A stretch of 64,000 bases of DNA from Streptomyces broussonetiae. Lineage in GTDB: Bacteria; Actinomycetota; Actinomycetes; Streptomycetales; Streptomycetaceae. Numbering within the stretch: position 1 is the first letter of the stretch; every line of letters begins with the position of its first letter. A program made the position numbers and the translations under genes. The notes under the pieces are model-generated. The model worked only from the letters and a program-made list of their open reading frames with translations, made no database searches and had not been told where the DNA came from. This document shows, piece by piece, positions 37,776-46,858 of the stretch. The DNA lies in the NCBI RefSeq assembly GCF_009796285.1, contig NZ_CP047020.1:4154001-4218000 (forward strand). Reading direction: 5' to 3'.

Positions 37776-38143
37776 GGACGCCGGGAGAGGAAGCAGTCAC
37801 CAGCGACTTCGTCCGCTCCTATGTCATCACCGGCGGCCGGAGCCTGCCCACCTCCGAGGACCTGGCCCTGCACACCCTCGTCACCCTGGCTCCCGAGCGG
37901 ACCCTTCCGCTGGGGGCCGGACCCGAGGTGAGGGCGATCTGGGAGCTGTGTTCCGGGGGATACCTGTCCGTCGCCGAGGTGGCCGGCCACCTCGAACTGC
38001 CCGTCGGTGTGGTCCGGTTGCTGCTGACCGATTTATCAGCCCAGGGGCACCTGCTGCTGCGTGCCGAACCGCCCCGACACCAGAACGTAGACAGAGCGAC
38101 CCTCGAAAAGGTTCTGAATGGACTCCAATCCCTCATCGGCTGA
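37772..38143 (+). CDS. cvnC: Conservon CvnC, DUF742 protein
   Basis: 123 aa. DUF742: RSYVITGGRSLPT, LALHTLVTLAP, CSGGYLSVAEVAGHLELPVGVVRLLLTDL and the VLNGLQSL tail. Likely a winged-HTH-like adaptor in the CvnABCD complex. ATG at 37772 overlaps the cvnB stop. Codon 88 (38033-38035) is the rare leucine codon TTA, which in Streptomyces needs the bldA tRNA, so production of CvnC, and perhaps CvnD through coupling, may be delayed until development. Confidence 0.92.
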   Translation: MRTPGEEAVTSDFVRSYVITGGRSLPTSEDLALHTLVTLAPERTLPLGAGPEVRAIWELCSGGYLSVAEVAGHLELPVGVVRLLLTDLSAQGHLLLRAEPPRHQNVDRATLEKVLNGLQSLIG

Positions 38144-38720
38144 GACGGCAGGCGGATCCATCTACGTCTCCAGCGCGGTGACCAGCGCGGCGAAGATCCT
38201 GGTGGTCGGGCACTTCGCCGTCGGCAAGACGACCTTCATCGGCTCGCTGTCGGAGATCACCCCACTGCGCACCGAGGAGAAGATGACGCAGGCGTCGCTC
38301 CACGTGGACGACCTGCGGGGGGTGACGGACAAGACCACGACCACCGTGGCGCTCGACTTCGGCCGGCTGACGCTGAGCGACGAACTCGTGCTGTACCTGT
38401 TCGGTACCCCGGGGCAGCAGCGGTTCATGCAGCTGTGGGAGGACATGGCCCGCGGTGCGCTCGGCGCGCTGCTCCTGGTCGACCCCGCACGGCTGGAGGA
38501 GACGTTCCCCGTCATCGACCTCATCGAGAGTTACGGGCTGGAGTACGCCATCGCCGTCAACACCTTCGCGGCCGAGCGGGTCTACGCGGAGACGGAGGTC
38601 CGCGAGGCGCTCGACCTGCTTCCGGACACCCCGGTCGTCTACTGCGACGCCCGCGACCGGCAGTCCTCCGGCCACGCGCTGATCGCGCTGGTCCGTCATC
38701 TGCTCGACCGCGCGGCCTGA
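38118..38720 (+). CDS. cvnD: Conservon CvnD, small Ras-like GTP-binding protein
   Basis: 200 aa. P-loop GHFAVGKT at 31-38, switch-region threonines (VTDKTTTTVALDFG), and the LFGTPGQQRF motif in place of DxxG, which is usual in CvnD-type (MglA-like) GTPases. Known family function: GTPase of the conservon complex. It overlaps cvnC by 26 bases, so translation is coupled. Followed after 55 bases by the P450 gene on the same strand. Confidence 0.93.
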   Translation: MDSNPSSAETAGGSIYVSSAVTSAAKILVVGHFAVGKTTFIGSLSEITPLRTEEKMTQASLHVDDLRGVTDKTTTTVALDFGRLTLSDELVLYLFGTPGQQRFMQLWEDMARGALGALLLVDPARLEETFPVIDLIESYGLEYAIAVNTFAAERVYAETEVREALDLLPDTPVVYCDARDRQSSGHALIALVRHLLDRAA

Positions 38721-38775
38721 CCGGCCGTGTAGCCCACTCCCGGCCACCGGGCCGGGAACTGGAGGAAGAACTTTC

Positions 38776-40125
38776 ATGGACAGCCCGATCGCATCCGCTG
38801 CCGCCGGTGGCAGATGCCCCATGCACGACGCCGCGTTCGCCGCCGACCCGCACCAGGTCTACGACCGGCTGCGCGCGCACGGTCCGGCCGGACCCGTCGA
38901 GCTCGCGCCCGGCGTCGACGCCACCCTGGTCGTCGGGTACGAGACGGCGCTGCGCGTCCTGCAGAACCCCACCCTCTTCGCCCGCGACTCCCGCCGCTGG
39001 AAGGCCCTGAACGAGGGACGCATCGGCCTGGACAACCCGGTCCTGCCGATGATGGCGTACCGGCCCAACTGCCTGTTCACGGACGGGTCGGTGCACCTGC
39101 GGCTGCGCAAGGCCGTCACCGACAGCCTCACCCGGCTCAACCTCAGCCGTATCCGGCGCGACGTCGAGCCGATCGCCGACTACCTGATCGACCAGTTCAG
39201 CGAGCGCGGCCGGGCCGACCTGCTCAACGACTACGCCAAGCTGCTGCCGCTGCTGCTGTTCAACAAGCTCTTCGGCTGCCCGGCGGACATCGGTGACACC
39301 CTCACCAGCGCCATGTCTGCGATCTTCGACGGCAAGGACGCGGTGCGCGCCAACGAGGAACTCACCGCCTGCCTCATGGCGTTGATCGCCCTCAAGCGCC
39401 GCCAGCCCGGCGACGACGTCACCTCCTGGCTCATCCAGCACCCGGCGGGCCTGACCGACGAGGAACTCAAGGACCAACTGGTCATGCTGATGGGCGCGGG
39501 CGTCGAACCCGAGCGCAACCTCATCGGCAACGCCCTGCTCCTGCTGCTCTCGCCCGACGACGACCACGGTGCCGGCATGCTGGTCGAGGAGGCGATCGAC
39601 CACGTGCTCTGGCACCAGACGCCGATCGCCAACTACGCCACGCACTACCCGGTCCAGGACGTCGACCTCGGGGGTGTGGTGGCCGAGGCGGGCACTCCGG
39701 TCGTCATCGGCTTCGCCGCCGCCAACAGCGACCCGGTGCTCACCGAGGCCCGGCGCGCCCACGGCAAGGGCGCCCACCTGGCGTGGGGCGCGGGCCCGCA
39801 CGCCTGCCCGGCCAAGGACCCGGCGCAGGTCATCGCGATCACGGCGGTCGAGCGGCTGCTGAACGCGCTGCCCGATCTGACCCTGACCGTCCCGGAGAAG
39901 GACCTCCAGTGGCGGCCGGGCCCCTTCCACCGGGCCCTTGTCGCCATGCCGGTGGCGTTCAGCCCGACACCGGCAACCCGGATGGCGACGCAGATCCAGA
40001 ACCGGTCGGTCCATGTCCCGGCGGAGCAGCCGCAGCCGACGGCGCCGGCCGCTTCCCACCTGCGCCAGGAACCGGCCAGGAAGAAGGGCTTCTGGAGTTC
40101 GTTCCTGGACATTTTCCGCGTCTGA
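38776..40125 (+). CDS. CYP157-like cytochrome P450 lacking the ExxR motif
   Basis: 449 aa. Heme-binding segment LAWGAGPHACPAK with Cys344 is intact. The K-helix ExxR, normally invariant, is replaced by DHVLW at 275-279, and the I-helix reads AGVEPE (241-246) without the oxygen-activating threonine. CYP157 proteins of Streptomyces are known to carry EQSLW in place of ExxR, and P450s commonly follow conservons, so I assign it there. A C-terminal ~50-residue extension rich in Pro/Gln ends in KKGFWSSFLDIFRV, possibly amphipathic. GGAGGAAG lies just before the ATG. Whether it turns over substrate or only senses or binds is open. Confidence 0.88.
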   Translation: MDSPIASAAAGGRCPMHDAAFAADPHQVYDRLRAHGPAGPVELAPGVDATLVVGYETALRVLQNPTLFARDSRRWKALNEGRIGLDNPVLPMMAYRPNCLFTDGSVHLRLRKAVTDSLTRLNLSRIRRDVEPIADYLIDQFSERGRADLLNDYAKLLPLLLFNKLFGCPADIGDTLTSAMSAIFDGKDAVRANEELTACLMALIALKRRQPGDDVTSWLIQHPAGLTDEELKDQLVMLMGAGVEPERNLIGNALLLLLSPDDDHGAGMLVEEAIDHVLWHQTPIANYATHYPVQDVDLGGVVAEAGTPVVIGFAAANSDPVLTEARRAHGKGAHLAWGAGPHACPAKDPAQVIAITAVERLLNALPDLTLTVPEKDLQWRPGPFHRALVAMPVAFSPTPATRMATQIQNRSVHVPAEQPQPTAPAASHLRQEPARKKGFWSSFLDIFRV

Positions 40126-40281
40126 CACGGAACGCGACAGCTCACATGTGGCGGGATCGTGACGGCGGTGAAATCCAGCCACGGCATGTGACAGGAGCAA
40201 CACGCAGAGGCGCATGATGCAGGAGGGGGGAAGGGTAGGTTCCGTCGGTAACGGTAGCGCCCAGCCACTAAGGAGCTTCGC

Positions 40282-41544
40282 GTGACCGCCGTCGGCGACA
40301 TACGCGGCACCACCACGGACCGCCGAACCGTCATCTCCCTTCTGCGTCGCCTGCGTTCCCCCGAGGGGCAGGCCAACCCCCTGCCCGTCTGGAACGATTT
40401 GCGCGCCCTCGGTGACCTGGTTGCCGCCCCCTGGGGCGGCTTCTTCGTCACCGGATTCGAGGCCTGCAGCCAGGTCCTGCGCGGCAGGAACTGGCTGACC
40501 CCCGACTTCGACTGGCAGGAGCGCCGGCCCGACGCCGAGCGTTGGCATGCGCCTGCCACGCAGGAGATGACGCGGACCCTCTCCCGCCTCAACGCGCCCA
40601 TCCACACGAGTCAACGCCGGGCCCTGGGAAACCTCTTCGACCGCCGCACCCTGGAGGACATGGAGCCCCAGGTCACCGCGCACGTCACCCGGCTCCTGGA
40701 CCACCTCGACGAGGAACTGCGCACCCGGGGCGAGGCCGACTTCGCCGGCCTGGTCAGCGAACAGCTCCCGATCCACACCGTCGGCGGGTGGCTCGCCATC
40801 CCGGAGGAGCACTACCGCCACGTCCTGAGCTTCACCCACCGCCAGGTGCACGCCCAGGAACTGCTGCCGACCAAGAGCGAACTCGCCGTATCGGCCGAGG
40901 CCACGCTCGAGATGCGGGCCTTCTTCACCCGCCTGATCAGCGAGCGGCGCGCCCACCCGGGCAGCGACGTCCTGTCCGACTGGATCCGCTACTGGGACGT
41001 CGTGCACGCCGACGACCGCGCGGCCGCCGACCGGATGCTCTACGACCTGACGATGTTCATCACCATCGCCTCCCTGGAGACCACGGCGACCCTGCTGACC
41101 AACGCCGTCTGGTTCCTGACCGGCGAGCCCGCCCGGGCCGCGCGGCTGCGCCGCCACCCCGAGTACCTCGACGACGCCGTCGACGAGGTACTGCGCTACG
41201 ACCCGCCGATCCACCTCAACTCCCGCTTCGCCGCCGAGGACACCGTCCTCGCCGGCGTGCCGGTCCCCAAGGACACCACCGTCCACGTCCTGTACGGCGC
41301 CGCGAACCACGACCCCCGCCGCAACGCCGAACCCCACGTCTTCGACATCCGGCGCCGCGGCAGCCACCTCACCTTCGGCGGCGGCGCCCACTACTGCCTC
41401 GGCGCGGGTCTCGCCCGGCTCGAGGCGCGCGTCCTGCTCACCGAAGTGCTGCGCCGCTTCCCCACGTTGCGGCCGATCGAACCGCCCGCCTACGCCCCTC
41501 GTATGGTCTTCAGACGTGCCACCAGCCTGAAAGTGACGACATGA
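40282..41544 (+). CDS. Cytochrome P450 (CYP154-like) downstream of the conservon
   Basis: 420 aa with all P450 landmarks: I-helix ASLETT (263-268), ExxR at Glu302-Arg305 (DEVLRYDPP), heme motif FGGGAHYCLG with Cys372. In Streptomyces a CYP157 gene is often followed by a CYP154 gene, and that setting is the main reason for the label. GTG at 40282 with AAGGAG six to eight bases upstream. A 156-base gap from the first P450, containing TAGGTT and TAACGGT boxes, could hold a secondary promoter. Overlaps the crotonase gene by 4 bases. Confidence 0.9.
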   Translation: MTAVGDIRGTTTDRRTVISLLRRLRSPEGQANPLPVWNDLRALGDLVAAPWGGFFVTGFEACSQVLRGRNWLTPDFDWQERRPDAERWHAPATQEMTRTLSRLNAPIHTSQRRALGNLFDRRTLEDMEPQVTAHVTRLLDHLDEELRTRGEADFAGLVSEQLPIHTVGGWLAIPEEHYRHVLSFTHRQVHAQELLPTKSELAVSAEATLEMRAFFTRLISERRAHPGSDVLSDWIRYWDVVHADDRAAADRMLYDLTMFITIASLETTATLLTNAVWFLTGEPARAARLRRHPEYLDDAVDEVLRYDPPIHLNSRFAAEDTVLAGVPVPKDTTVHVLYGAANHDPRRNAEPHVFDIRRRGSHLTFGGGAHYCLGAGLARLEARVLLTEVLRRFPTLRPIEPPAYAPRMVFRRATSLKVTT

Positions 41545-42329
41545 CCGCCCCGCCCCTCGCGCCGCCGACCGACCGGATACTCAAGACCCTGCGCGCCGAG
41601 CGGAAGGGTCCCGTCCTGACCATCGAGCTGAACGTCCCCGATCAGGGCAACGCCGTCACCGACGCCATGCTGGACGACCTGCTGGCCGTTCTCGACGACC
41701 AGGACCCCGCCGTCCGGGTCCTGGTGCTCCGCGCCGCCGGTGACGACTTCTGCCTCGGCGGCGACCGGAGCGAGTTCGCCGAGCACCTCGCCGACGACCC
41801 GACCGCGAGCGGCATCCGGCTGTCCGGCACCAAGGCGCGCCGCGTCTGCGACGCGCTCACCGCCAACCCGGCCGTCACCATCGCCCGGGTCCAGGGCAGG
41901 GCCATCGGCGCGGGCCTCGCCCTGGCCCTCGCCTGCGACCTGCGCGCCGGCGCCGACGACGCGACCTTCCGCCTGCCCGAACTCGCCCTCGGCCTGCCGA
42001 CCGCCTGGGGCGGCCTGCTCCCGCGGCTGATCAGCGAGGTCGGCGCCGCCCGTGTCCGCGACCTCGTCCTCACCGGACGCGTCTTCGACGCCGCCGAGGC
42101 CGCGTCCCTGTCCGTCCTGCAGAAGACCGTCCCCGCCCATGAACTCGACACGGCCGTCGACGCCTGGGCCAAGCCCATCGTCCGCCGCCCCTCGGCCGGC
42201 CTGAGAGTCACCAAGACCCTCCTCAACTCCCTGACCGCCTCCGCCCGCCTCGCCGACGCCTCCGCCCTCGACGCCGAACTGATGGCGGCGGTGGTGGCAG
42301 AACAACACCGGGCACGCGGACACGCTTGA
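41541..42329 (+). CDS. Enoyl-CoA hydratase/isomerase (crotonase) family protein
   Basis: 262 aa. Crotonase fold: oxyanion-hole segments FCLGGDRSEF and IGAGLALALACDL, then FRLPELALGLPTAWGGLLPRL. Only the first of the two classic hydratase glutamates is recognisable, so it may be an isomerase, hydrolase or related enzyme. It ends the conservon-P450-P450 transcription unit (start overlaps the previous stop by 4 bases), suggesting that the P450 and this enzyme act on one acyl-type substrate, which is inference. Confidence 0.88.
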   Translation: MTAPPLAPPTDRILKTLRAERKGPVLTIELNVPDQGNAVTDAMLDDLLAVLDDQDPAVRVLVLRAAGDDFCLGGDRSEFAEHLADDPTASGIRLSGTKARRVCDALTANPAVTIARVQGRAIGAGLALALACDLRAGADDATFRLPELALGLPTAWGGLLPRLISEVGAARVRDLVLTGRVFDAAEAASLSVLQKTVPAHELDTAVDAWAKPIVRRPSAGLRVTKTLLNSLTASARLADASALDAELMAAVVAEQHRARGHA

Positions 42330-42848
42330 ACCGGGGGCGGGGCAGGGGGGCTGAGGCCGGGGCCCGGGGCTGGAGGCCGGGGGCTGGTGGCCGATGGCCA
42401 GTGGCTGAGGGCTGGCGGCCGAAGGGGGACGGCCGGGGGCCGATGGCTGGTGGCGGTGCCGGTGGCGGTGGCGGTGGCCGGAGGCTGGCGACCGATCGCC
42501 AGTGGCTGAGGGGTGACAGCCGGGGGCCGATTGACCGGAGGCTGGCGGCCGGTGGCCGGTGGCAGCGGCCGGATGCTGGCGACCGACGGCCAGTGGCTGA
42601 GGGGTGACAGCCGGGGGCCGGCGGCCGGTGGCTGAGGGCCGGCGGCTGACAGCCGGCGGCTGAGGGCCGGTTCCAGGGCACCGAGTTTCACTGGACCGGG
42701 GGAAGCGGGTGCCGGGCGCCGGGCTCCCCGGCCCAGCGACCGTCCGCCGCCTGTCCGCCCGCCCGTCCGCCGCTCGCCCGTCCGCCGCCTGTCCGTCCGC
42801 CGCCTGTCCGCCCGCCCGTCCACCGCCTGTCCGCCCGCCCGCCCGCCG
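42330..42848. repeat. Repeat-rich gene-free region
   Basis: No gene is seen in 519 bases. Left part (42340-42670): degenerate units around GGCCGATGGCCAGTGGCTGAGGG; a ~47-base segment starting GCTGGCGACCGA occurs at 42484 and again at 42575 (91 bases apart) with few changes, and a third partial copy lies near 42390. Right part (42740-42848): tandem CGTCCGCCGC/CTGTCCGCCC pyrimidine-strand units. Low-complexity, slippage-type sequence between convergent genes. Confidence 0.8.
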
Positions 42849-43733
42849 CTAGTCCGCCGCGCGTCCGGTCAGCATCGTCAGGCTGTTCTGCACGCTGTCC
42901 ATCTGCTCGCGCACGACGTCCCAGGTCTCGCCGTGCTCGCGCAGCACCTGTTCCGTCTCCAGGGCGATGCGCTCCTCGCGCACGCGCGCGTCGGCGATGA
43001 TCTCCACGGCACGCGCGCGTGCTTCCTCCTGGCTGCGGCCCGCCGCCTCCTTGGCCTCCTCCAGGGCCCGCTCCGCCTCGGACAGCGCGGCCTCGGCCCG
43101 GCTCATCCGCTCGGCGAACCGGGCGTCCAGCGCGGCGACCCGCTCGGCCTCCTCGCGCTCGGCCTCTGCCCACCGCTCGGCCTGCTCCCGGGACTGCTCG
43201 GCGAGCCTGCCGGTGGTGCGCTGCCGTGCTTCGCGCAACGCCGCGAGCGCCTCTGCGCGCCGTTGTTTCACCGCGCGCCGGGTGCCGATGCGCAGGTCGT
43301 CGGACTCAGTGCGTGCAGCGAGGAGCCGCTGGTGGGCGTATGCGTCCGCTTCCGCCCTCAGCGCGTCCGCCGCTTCCTGCGCCTCCCGACGTACGCTGTC
43401 GGCGCGCGCCTCGGCCTGCGCGACCAGCTCGTCCGCTTCGCGCCGCGTACGCTCCCGGAGATCCGCCGCCTCTGCCAGCACGTGCTGGAAGAGGCCCGCC
43501 GCGCCCTCCCCGAGCGCCTCGAACCCGTGTGGCGCAAGCCGGGCGACGACCTCGCGCATCCGCGCGGCCTCCTCCCCCATCTCCCGGGCGAGCACGGTCA
43601 GCCGTGCGGCCCGCTCCCACGCGGCGTCCCGGTCGTGCGACAGCGCCTGCAGAAAGGCGTCCACCTGATCGGGGCGGTAGCCGCGTCCCCGGCCGGTCGC
43701 GAAGCCGTACGGCGGCATCGATGCACTGCTCAC
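42849..43733 (-). CDS. DivIVA-like coiled-coil protein
   Basis: 294 aa. After a short start the segment YRPDQVDAFLQALSHDRDAAWERAARL resembles the DivIVA N-terminal lipid-binding/crossover region, then almost continuous coiled coil (about 60-285) rich in Ala, Glu and Arg. Homologues in Streptomyces are annotated as cellulose-binding or Scy/FilP-like cytoskeletal proteins. GTG at 43733 is chosen for GAGAGGGG upstream and because it opens VSSASMPPYGFATGRGRGYR, as in relatives. Likely cytoplasmic and scaffold-forming; function here is inference. Ends just before the repeat region. Confidence 0.82.
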   Translation of the reverse strand: MSSASMPPYGFATGRGRGYRPDQVDAFLQALSHDRDAAWERAARLTVLAREMGEEAARMREVVARLAPHGFEALGEGAAGLFQHVLAEAADLRERTRREADELVAQAEARADSVRREAQEAADALRAEADAYAHQRLLAARTESDDLRIGTRRAVKQRRAEALAALREARQRTTGRLAEQSREQAERWAEAEREEAERVAALDARFAERMSRAEAALSEAERALEEAKEAAGRSQEEARARAVEIIADARVREERIALETEQVLREHGETWDVVREQMDSVQNSLTMLTGRAAD

Positions 43734-43893
43734 CCTGGGAACCCCTCTCCACCGGACATGCACGACAGGTTGATTTCGCGCACATCTTGATGGATAGGGC
43801 GTAAGTGTTCATAACGCGACACTCCGCACTCACGTCACGCTCGAAGACCCGCACCGCCCTGCGCAGGCCCTCGAATGCATGGCAGCAGTACGC

Positions 43894-43929
43894 CCAAGTG
43901 CCCTTCACGCACGCGTGAAGGGCACTTGG
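43894..43929 (-). terminator. 36-base palindrome, probable terminator of the SUKH gene pair
   Basis: CCAAGTGCCCTTCACGC (43894-43910) is the exact complement of 43913-43929, with only AC between. It lies 25 bases past the stop of the large SUKH-4 gene. With such a small loop it may also be a protein-binding site; no U-run is evident. Confidence 0.65.
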
Positions 43930-43953
43930 ACACTCACTCCCGGGCAGCCCGCG

Positions 43954-46848
43954 CTACAGCAGGCCGTCCCACATCTGCTCCAGCAGCACCGACCACCAGC
44001 TCTCCGGCGAACCGAGCGCCGCCGGGTCCAGGGCCGCCAGCTGCGCCTGGAAGTCGACGGTCCAGCGCCCGGCCTGCTCCTGGTTCAGGCCGTACCTGAG
44101 CCGCCACATCCGGCCCAGCAGCGCCAGACAGCGCGCGAACTCCGGCAGGCCGGTGTTCACGAACTGCGGCGGCACCGGTGCACCGCCCGGCCCCGCCTCC
44201 ACAGGGACGGCCACGATGTTCGCGGTGCCGTACTGCACACAGATCGCCTTGCCGAAGTCGGTGCCCATCACGAGGTACGAGCCCGCGTCCGGCGCCGGCT
44301 GCACGCCGCGCTCGGCCGCCAGCTCCGCCAGCGTCGGCACCGGCCGGCCCGGCTGGGCCTGCGCCCAGAAGAACGGGCCCATGTCCACCGGCAGACCGGC
44401 CACGACCAGCATGTGCGCCACGATCGGTGGCACCCCCTGCCGCGACACCGCCTGCTGCTCGAACCGGAAGACCCCCGGCCCGAACGCCGCCGCCAGTTCC
44501 TGTGCGATCCCCTCCGGCGGGATCGGCGGTGTGGCCTGCACCGGCGGCAGCGGCGCCCGCACCGGCGCGGGCCGCGCGGGCCCGTCCGCCACCTGGTGCA
44601 ACTCGCCCTGGTGCGCGAGCAGCTGCTGCATGCCCTGCTGCCGGCTCGCGTGGTCCGTGCCGTACGGCGCGATGCTCGCGATCCGCGCCTGCGGCCACTG
44701 CTCCCGGATCATCCGTGCGCAGTAGGCACCCGGCAGCTCGCACGACTCCAGCTCCGTGTGCAGCTCCAGCACCTGGTCCGGCGGCACGTTCATCGCCCGC
44801 AGCTCATGGAAGATCTGCCACTCCGGGTGCGGCGTACCCGGCGCCGACCGCCGGATCAGCTGCTGCTCCGACCCGTCCTGCGCGCGGTAGCGCAGCACGG
44901 CCTGATAGCCCGGGCCGACCGTCGGCTGCCCCGGCTGCGGATACCCGTACGCCGGCTGCTGCCCCGGAACGGGCCCGCCCGGCGGCATCGGCTGCGCAGC
45001 ACCCGGAGGCATACCGGGGGCGCCCGGCGCACCGAGCGCGCCGGGGGCAGGCGGCGGCGGAGGCACGCCAGGCCCAGCCACCGGCGGCGCAGCCAGCACG
45101 GTCTCCGCATGGTGCACGGCACCCCGGCCACCGCCGGGCGCGCCAGGACCGACGGGAGCGCCCGGAGGCTGCGGCGCACCGGGGGCGCCCGGAGGCTGTG
45201 GCGCGCCCGGCGCGGGCGCGGGGGGCATACCCGGGGCACCGGGAGCCGCGGCTGCACCGGGCGCAGGCGGCATGCCCCCGCCCAACTGGCTGGGATCGGC
45301 CAGCACCGTGGCCGCATGGTGCACATGGCTCGGAGGCGCGGCGGGCGGGTTGGGGGCGCCCGGAGGCTGCGGCGCGCCAGGCGCACCCGGCCCCACGACC
45401 CCCTCCGGCCCGAGCGCCGGCGCGAACTGCGTCGGCGCATACGCGCCCGCAGACGCACCCGGCGGGGGCGGCGGCGTACTCCCCGGGCGGGCGCCCGGCG
45501 CTCCCGGGGCGCCCGGCGGCGGGGGCGGCGCACCCGCCCCACCGCGCGCCTTCTTCGGCGGCGGTGCGGCCTTGCTCGTCGCGGCGTCCGCGATGTCCCC
45601 CGCGTTCGCCGCGAGCTGCCGCCCGGAGCCTCCCGGATCCGCCGAGGCCTGCGGCGCGCCCGGCGCACCGCCCGGCGCCGGCGGGTAGCCATAGCCCGGG
45701 GCACCCTGCGGATAGCCGTACGAAGGAGCGCCCGCAGGCGCGGGCGGAGGTGTACTGCCCTGCGGGGCGACCGGCGCGCCAGGCATCCCGGGGGGCGGGA
45801 GCGGGGTGCCGGGCGCCGACGGATGGGCGGGTACGCCCGGCGCAGGCGTGCCGGACACGCCCGGAGCCTGCGCGTAGCCGTACGGCGGCGTGCCGGGCGG
45901 CGGGGGCGGCGGCGCGCTGCCCAGCGCAACGCCCGGCACGGCAGGAGCGGCAGGCGCCCCGGGCGCACCAGGCGCGCCCGGCACAGGCGGGACACCGGGA
46001 GCCCCCGGCGCACCGTCCGGGGCGGGCGGGCGTGCCGGCGTGCCCGGCGCAAAGCCCTGCGCTCCCGGCACGTTCGAAGCATCGAGCGCCGGCGCGACCG
46101 CCGTGGGCGGCAGCTGGCTGCCCCCCGACATCAGCGCCGTCTTCGCGTCCGGCGTGGACAGCGGCGGCCGGGCAGGCGCCTGGGGATCGCTCAACGGCGG
46201 CGCGAACACCGTCGCGGGCAACGGCACCGAACGGTCGTCCTCACCGGAGCCCGCGTTCGTGTCGGTACCGGTCCACGGCGTGGCACCCACCGGCACCTCC
46301 GCCGCAGGCACGCCTCCAGAAGCGGGCGAACCGGGTACGCCGGGCGCCCCCGCCGGCACTCCGGCCTGCGTCTCCGCAGGCACCCCGGCACCCGGCGAAA
46401 CCCCAGCCACAGCCGCAGCGCCGCTGCCGGCACCCGTACCGGCACCGGCGCCCTCCGGGCGCCGCTCCCCGATGCCCAGCTTGTCCGCCGCCTCCTGCAA
46501 CCACTGCGGCGGAGTCAGCAGGAACGACGTCTGGTTCAGGTCGACCCGGGCGGGCGCCGGCACCCCCGCCGCGTCCTGCGGGCCGTCGGGACCGCCGTAC
46601 TCCTCCTCGAAGCGGCGGATCACCTCACCCACCGGCAGCCCGGGCCACAGCGTCGCCTCCCCGCTGTCCCGGGCGATCACGAGCCGCTGCGCACCCGCGT
46701 CCGAACGCGGCCCCTCCGCCCGGTCCTCGCCCCACACCACAAAACCCAGCTCGAACTCCCGCACCCGCACCTCACGATGCTGGTACGCGGGCACATCACC
46801 GTTGATCCACTCCTCGGCGCGCTCCTGCGCCTGCGCGTAGGTCACCAT
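43954..46848 (-). CDS. Imm35-like / Pro-Gly-Ala linker / deaminase-like / SUKH-4 protein
   Basis: 964 aa. Residues 1-90 (MVTYAQAQERAEEWI ... ELGFVVWGEDR ... GEVIRRFEEEYGG) resemble the YrhB/Imm35 immunity fold. About 135-640 is a collagen-like low-complexity linker of Pro, Gly, Ala with PGAPGAPG runs. About 645-765 resembles nucleic-acid deaminase domains of polymorphic toxins (WQIFHEL, then HTELESC at 697-703 and Cys710), though the zinc motif is not canonical. About 783-964 fits SUKH-4 (FFWAQAQ, SYLVMGTDFGKAICVQYG, FARCLALLGRMW). No signal peptide or membrane helix. ATG at 46848, ten bases after the SUKH/WHH gene, so the two are one operon. Function not known. Confidence 0.75.
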   Translation of the reverse strand: MVTYAQAQERAEEWINGDVPAYQHREVRVREFELGFVVWGEDRAEGPRSDAGAQRLVIARDSGEATLWPGLPVGEVIRRFEEEYGGPDGPQDAAGVPAPARVDLNQTSFLLTPPQWLQEAADKLGIGERRPEGAGAGTGAGSGAAAVAGVSPGAGVPAETQAGVPAGAPGVPGSPASGGVPAAEVPVGATPWTGTDTNAGSGEDDRSVPLPATVFAPPLSDPQAPARPPLSTPDAKTALMSGGSQLPPTAVAPALDASNVPGAQGFAPGTPARPPAPDGAPGAPGVPPVPGAPGAPGAPAAPAVPGVALGSAPPPPPPGTPPYGYAQAPGVSGTPAPGVPAHPSAPGTPLPPPGMPGAPVAPQGSTPPPAPAGAPSYGYPQGAPGYGYPPAPGGAPGAPQASADPGGSGRQLAANAGDIADAATSKAAPPPKKARGGAGAPPPPPGAPGAPGARPGSTPPPPPGASAGAYAPTQFAPALGPEGVVGPGAPGAPQPPGAPNPPAAPPSHVHHAATVLADPSQLGGGMPPAPGAAAAPGAPGMPPAPAPGAPQPPGAPGAPQPPGAPVGPGAPGGGRGAVHHAETVLAAPPVAGPGVPPPPPAPGALGAPGAPGMPPGAAQPMPPGGPVPGQQPAYGYPQPGQPTVGPGYQAVLRYRAQDGSEQQLIRRSAPGTPHPEWQIFHELRAMNVPPDQVLELHTELESCELPGAYCARMIREQWPQARIASIAPYGTDHASRQQGMQQLLAHQGELHQVADGPARPAPVRAPLPPVQATPPIPPEGIAQELAAAFGPGVFRFEQQAVSRQGVPPIVAHMLVVAGLPVDMGPFFWAQAQPGRPVPTLAELAAERGVQPAPDAGSYLVMGTDFGKAICVQYGTANIVAVPVEAGPGGAPVPPQFVNTGLPEFARCLALLGRMWRLRYGLNQEQAGRWTVDFQAQLAALDPAALGSPESWWSVLLEQMWDGLL

Positions 46849-46858
46849 CGCCTGAAGC

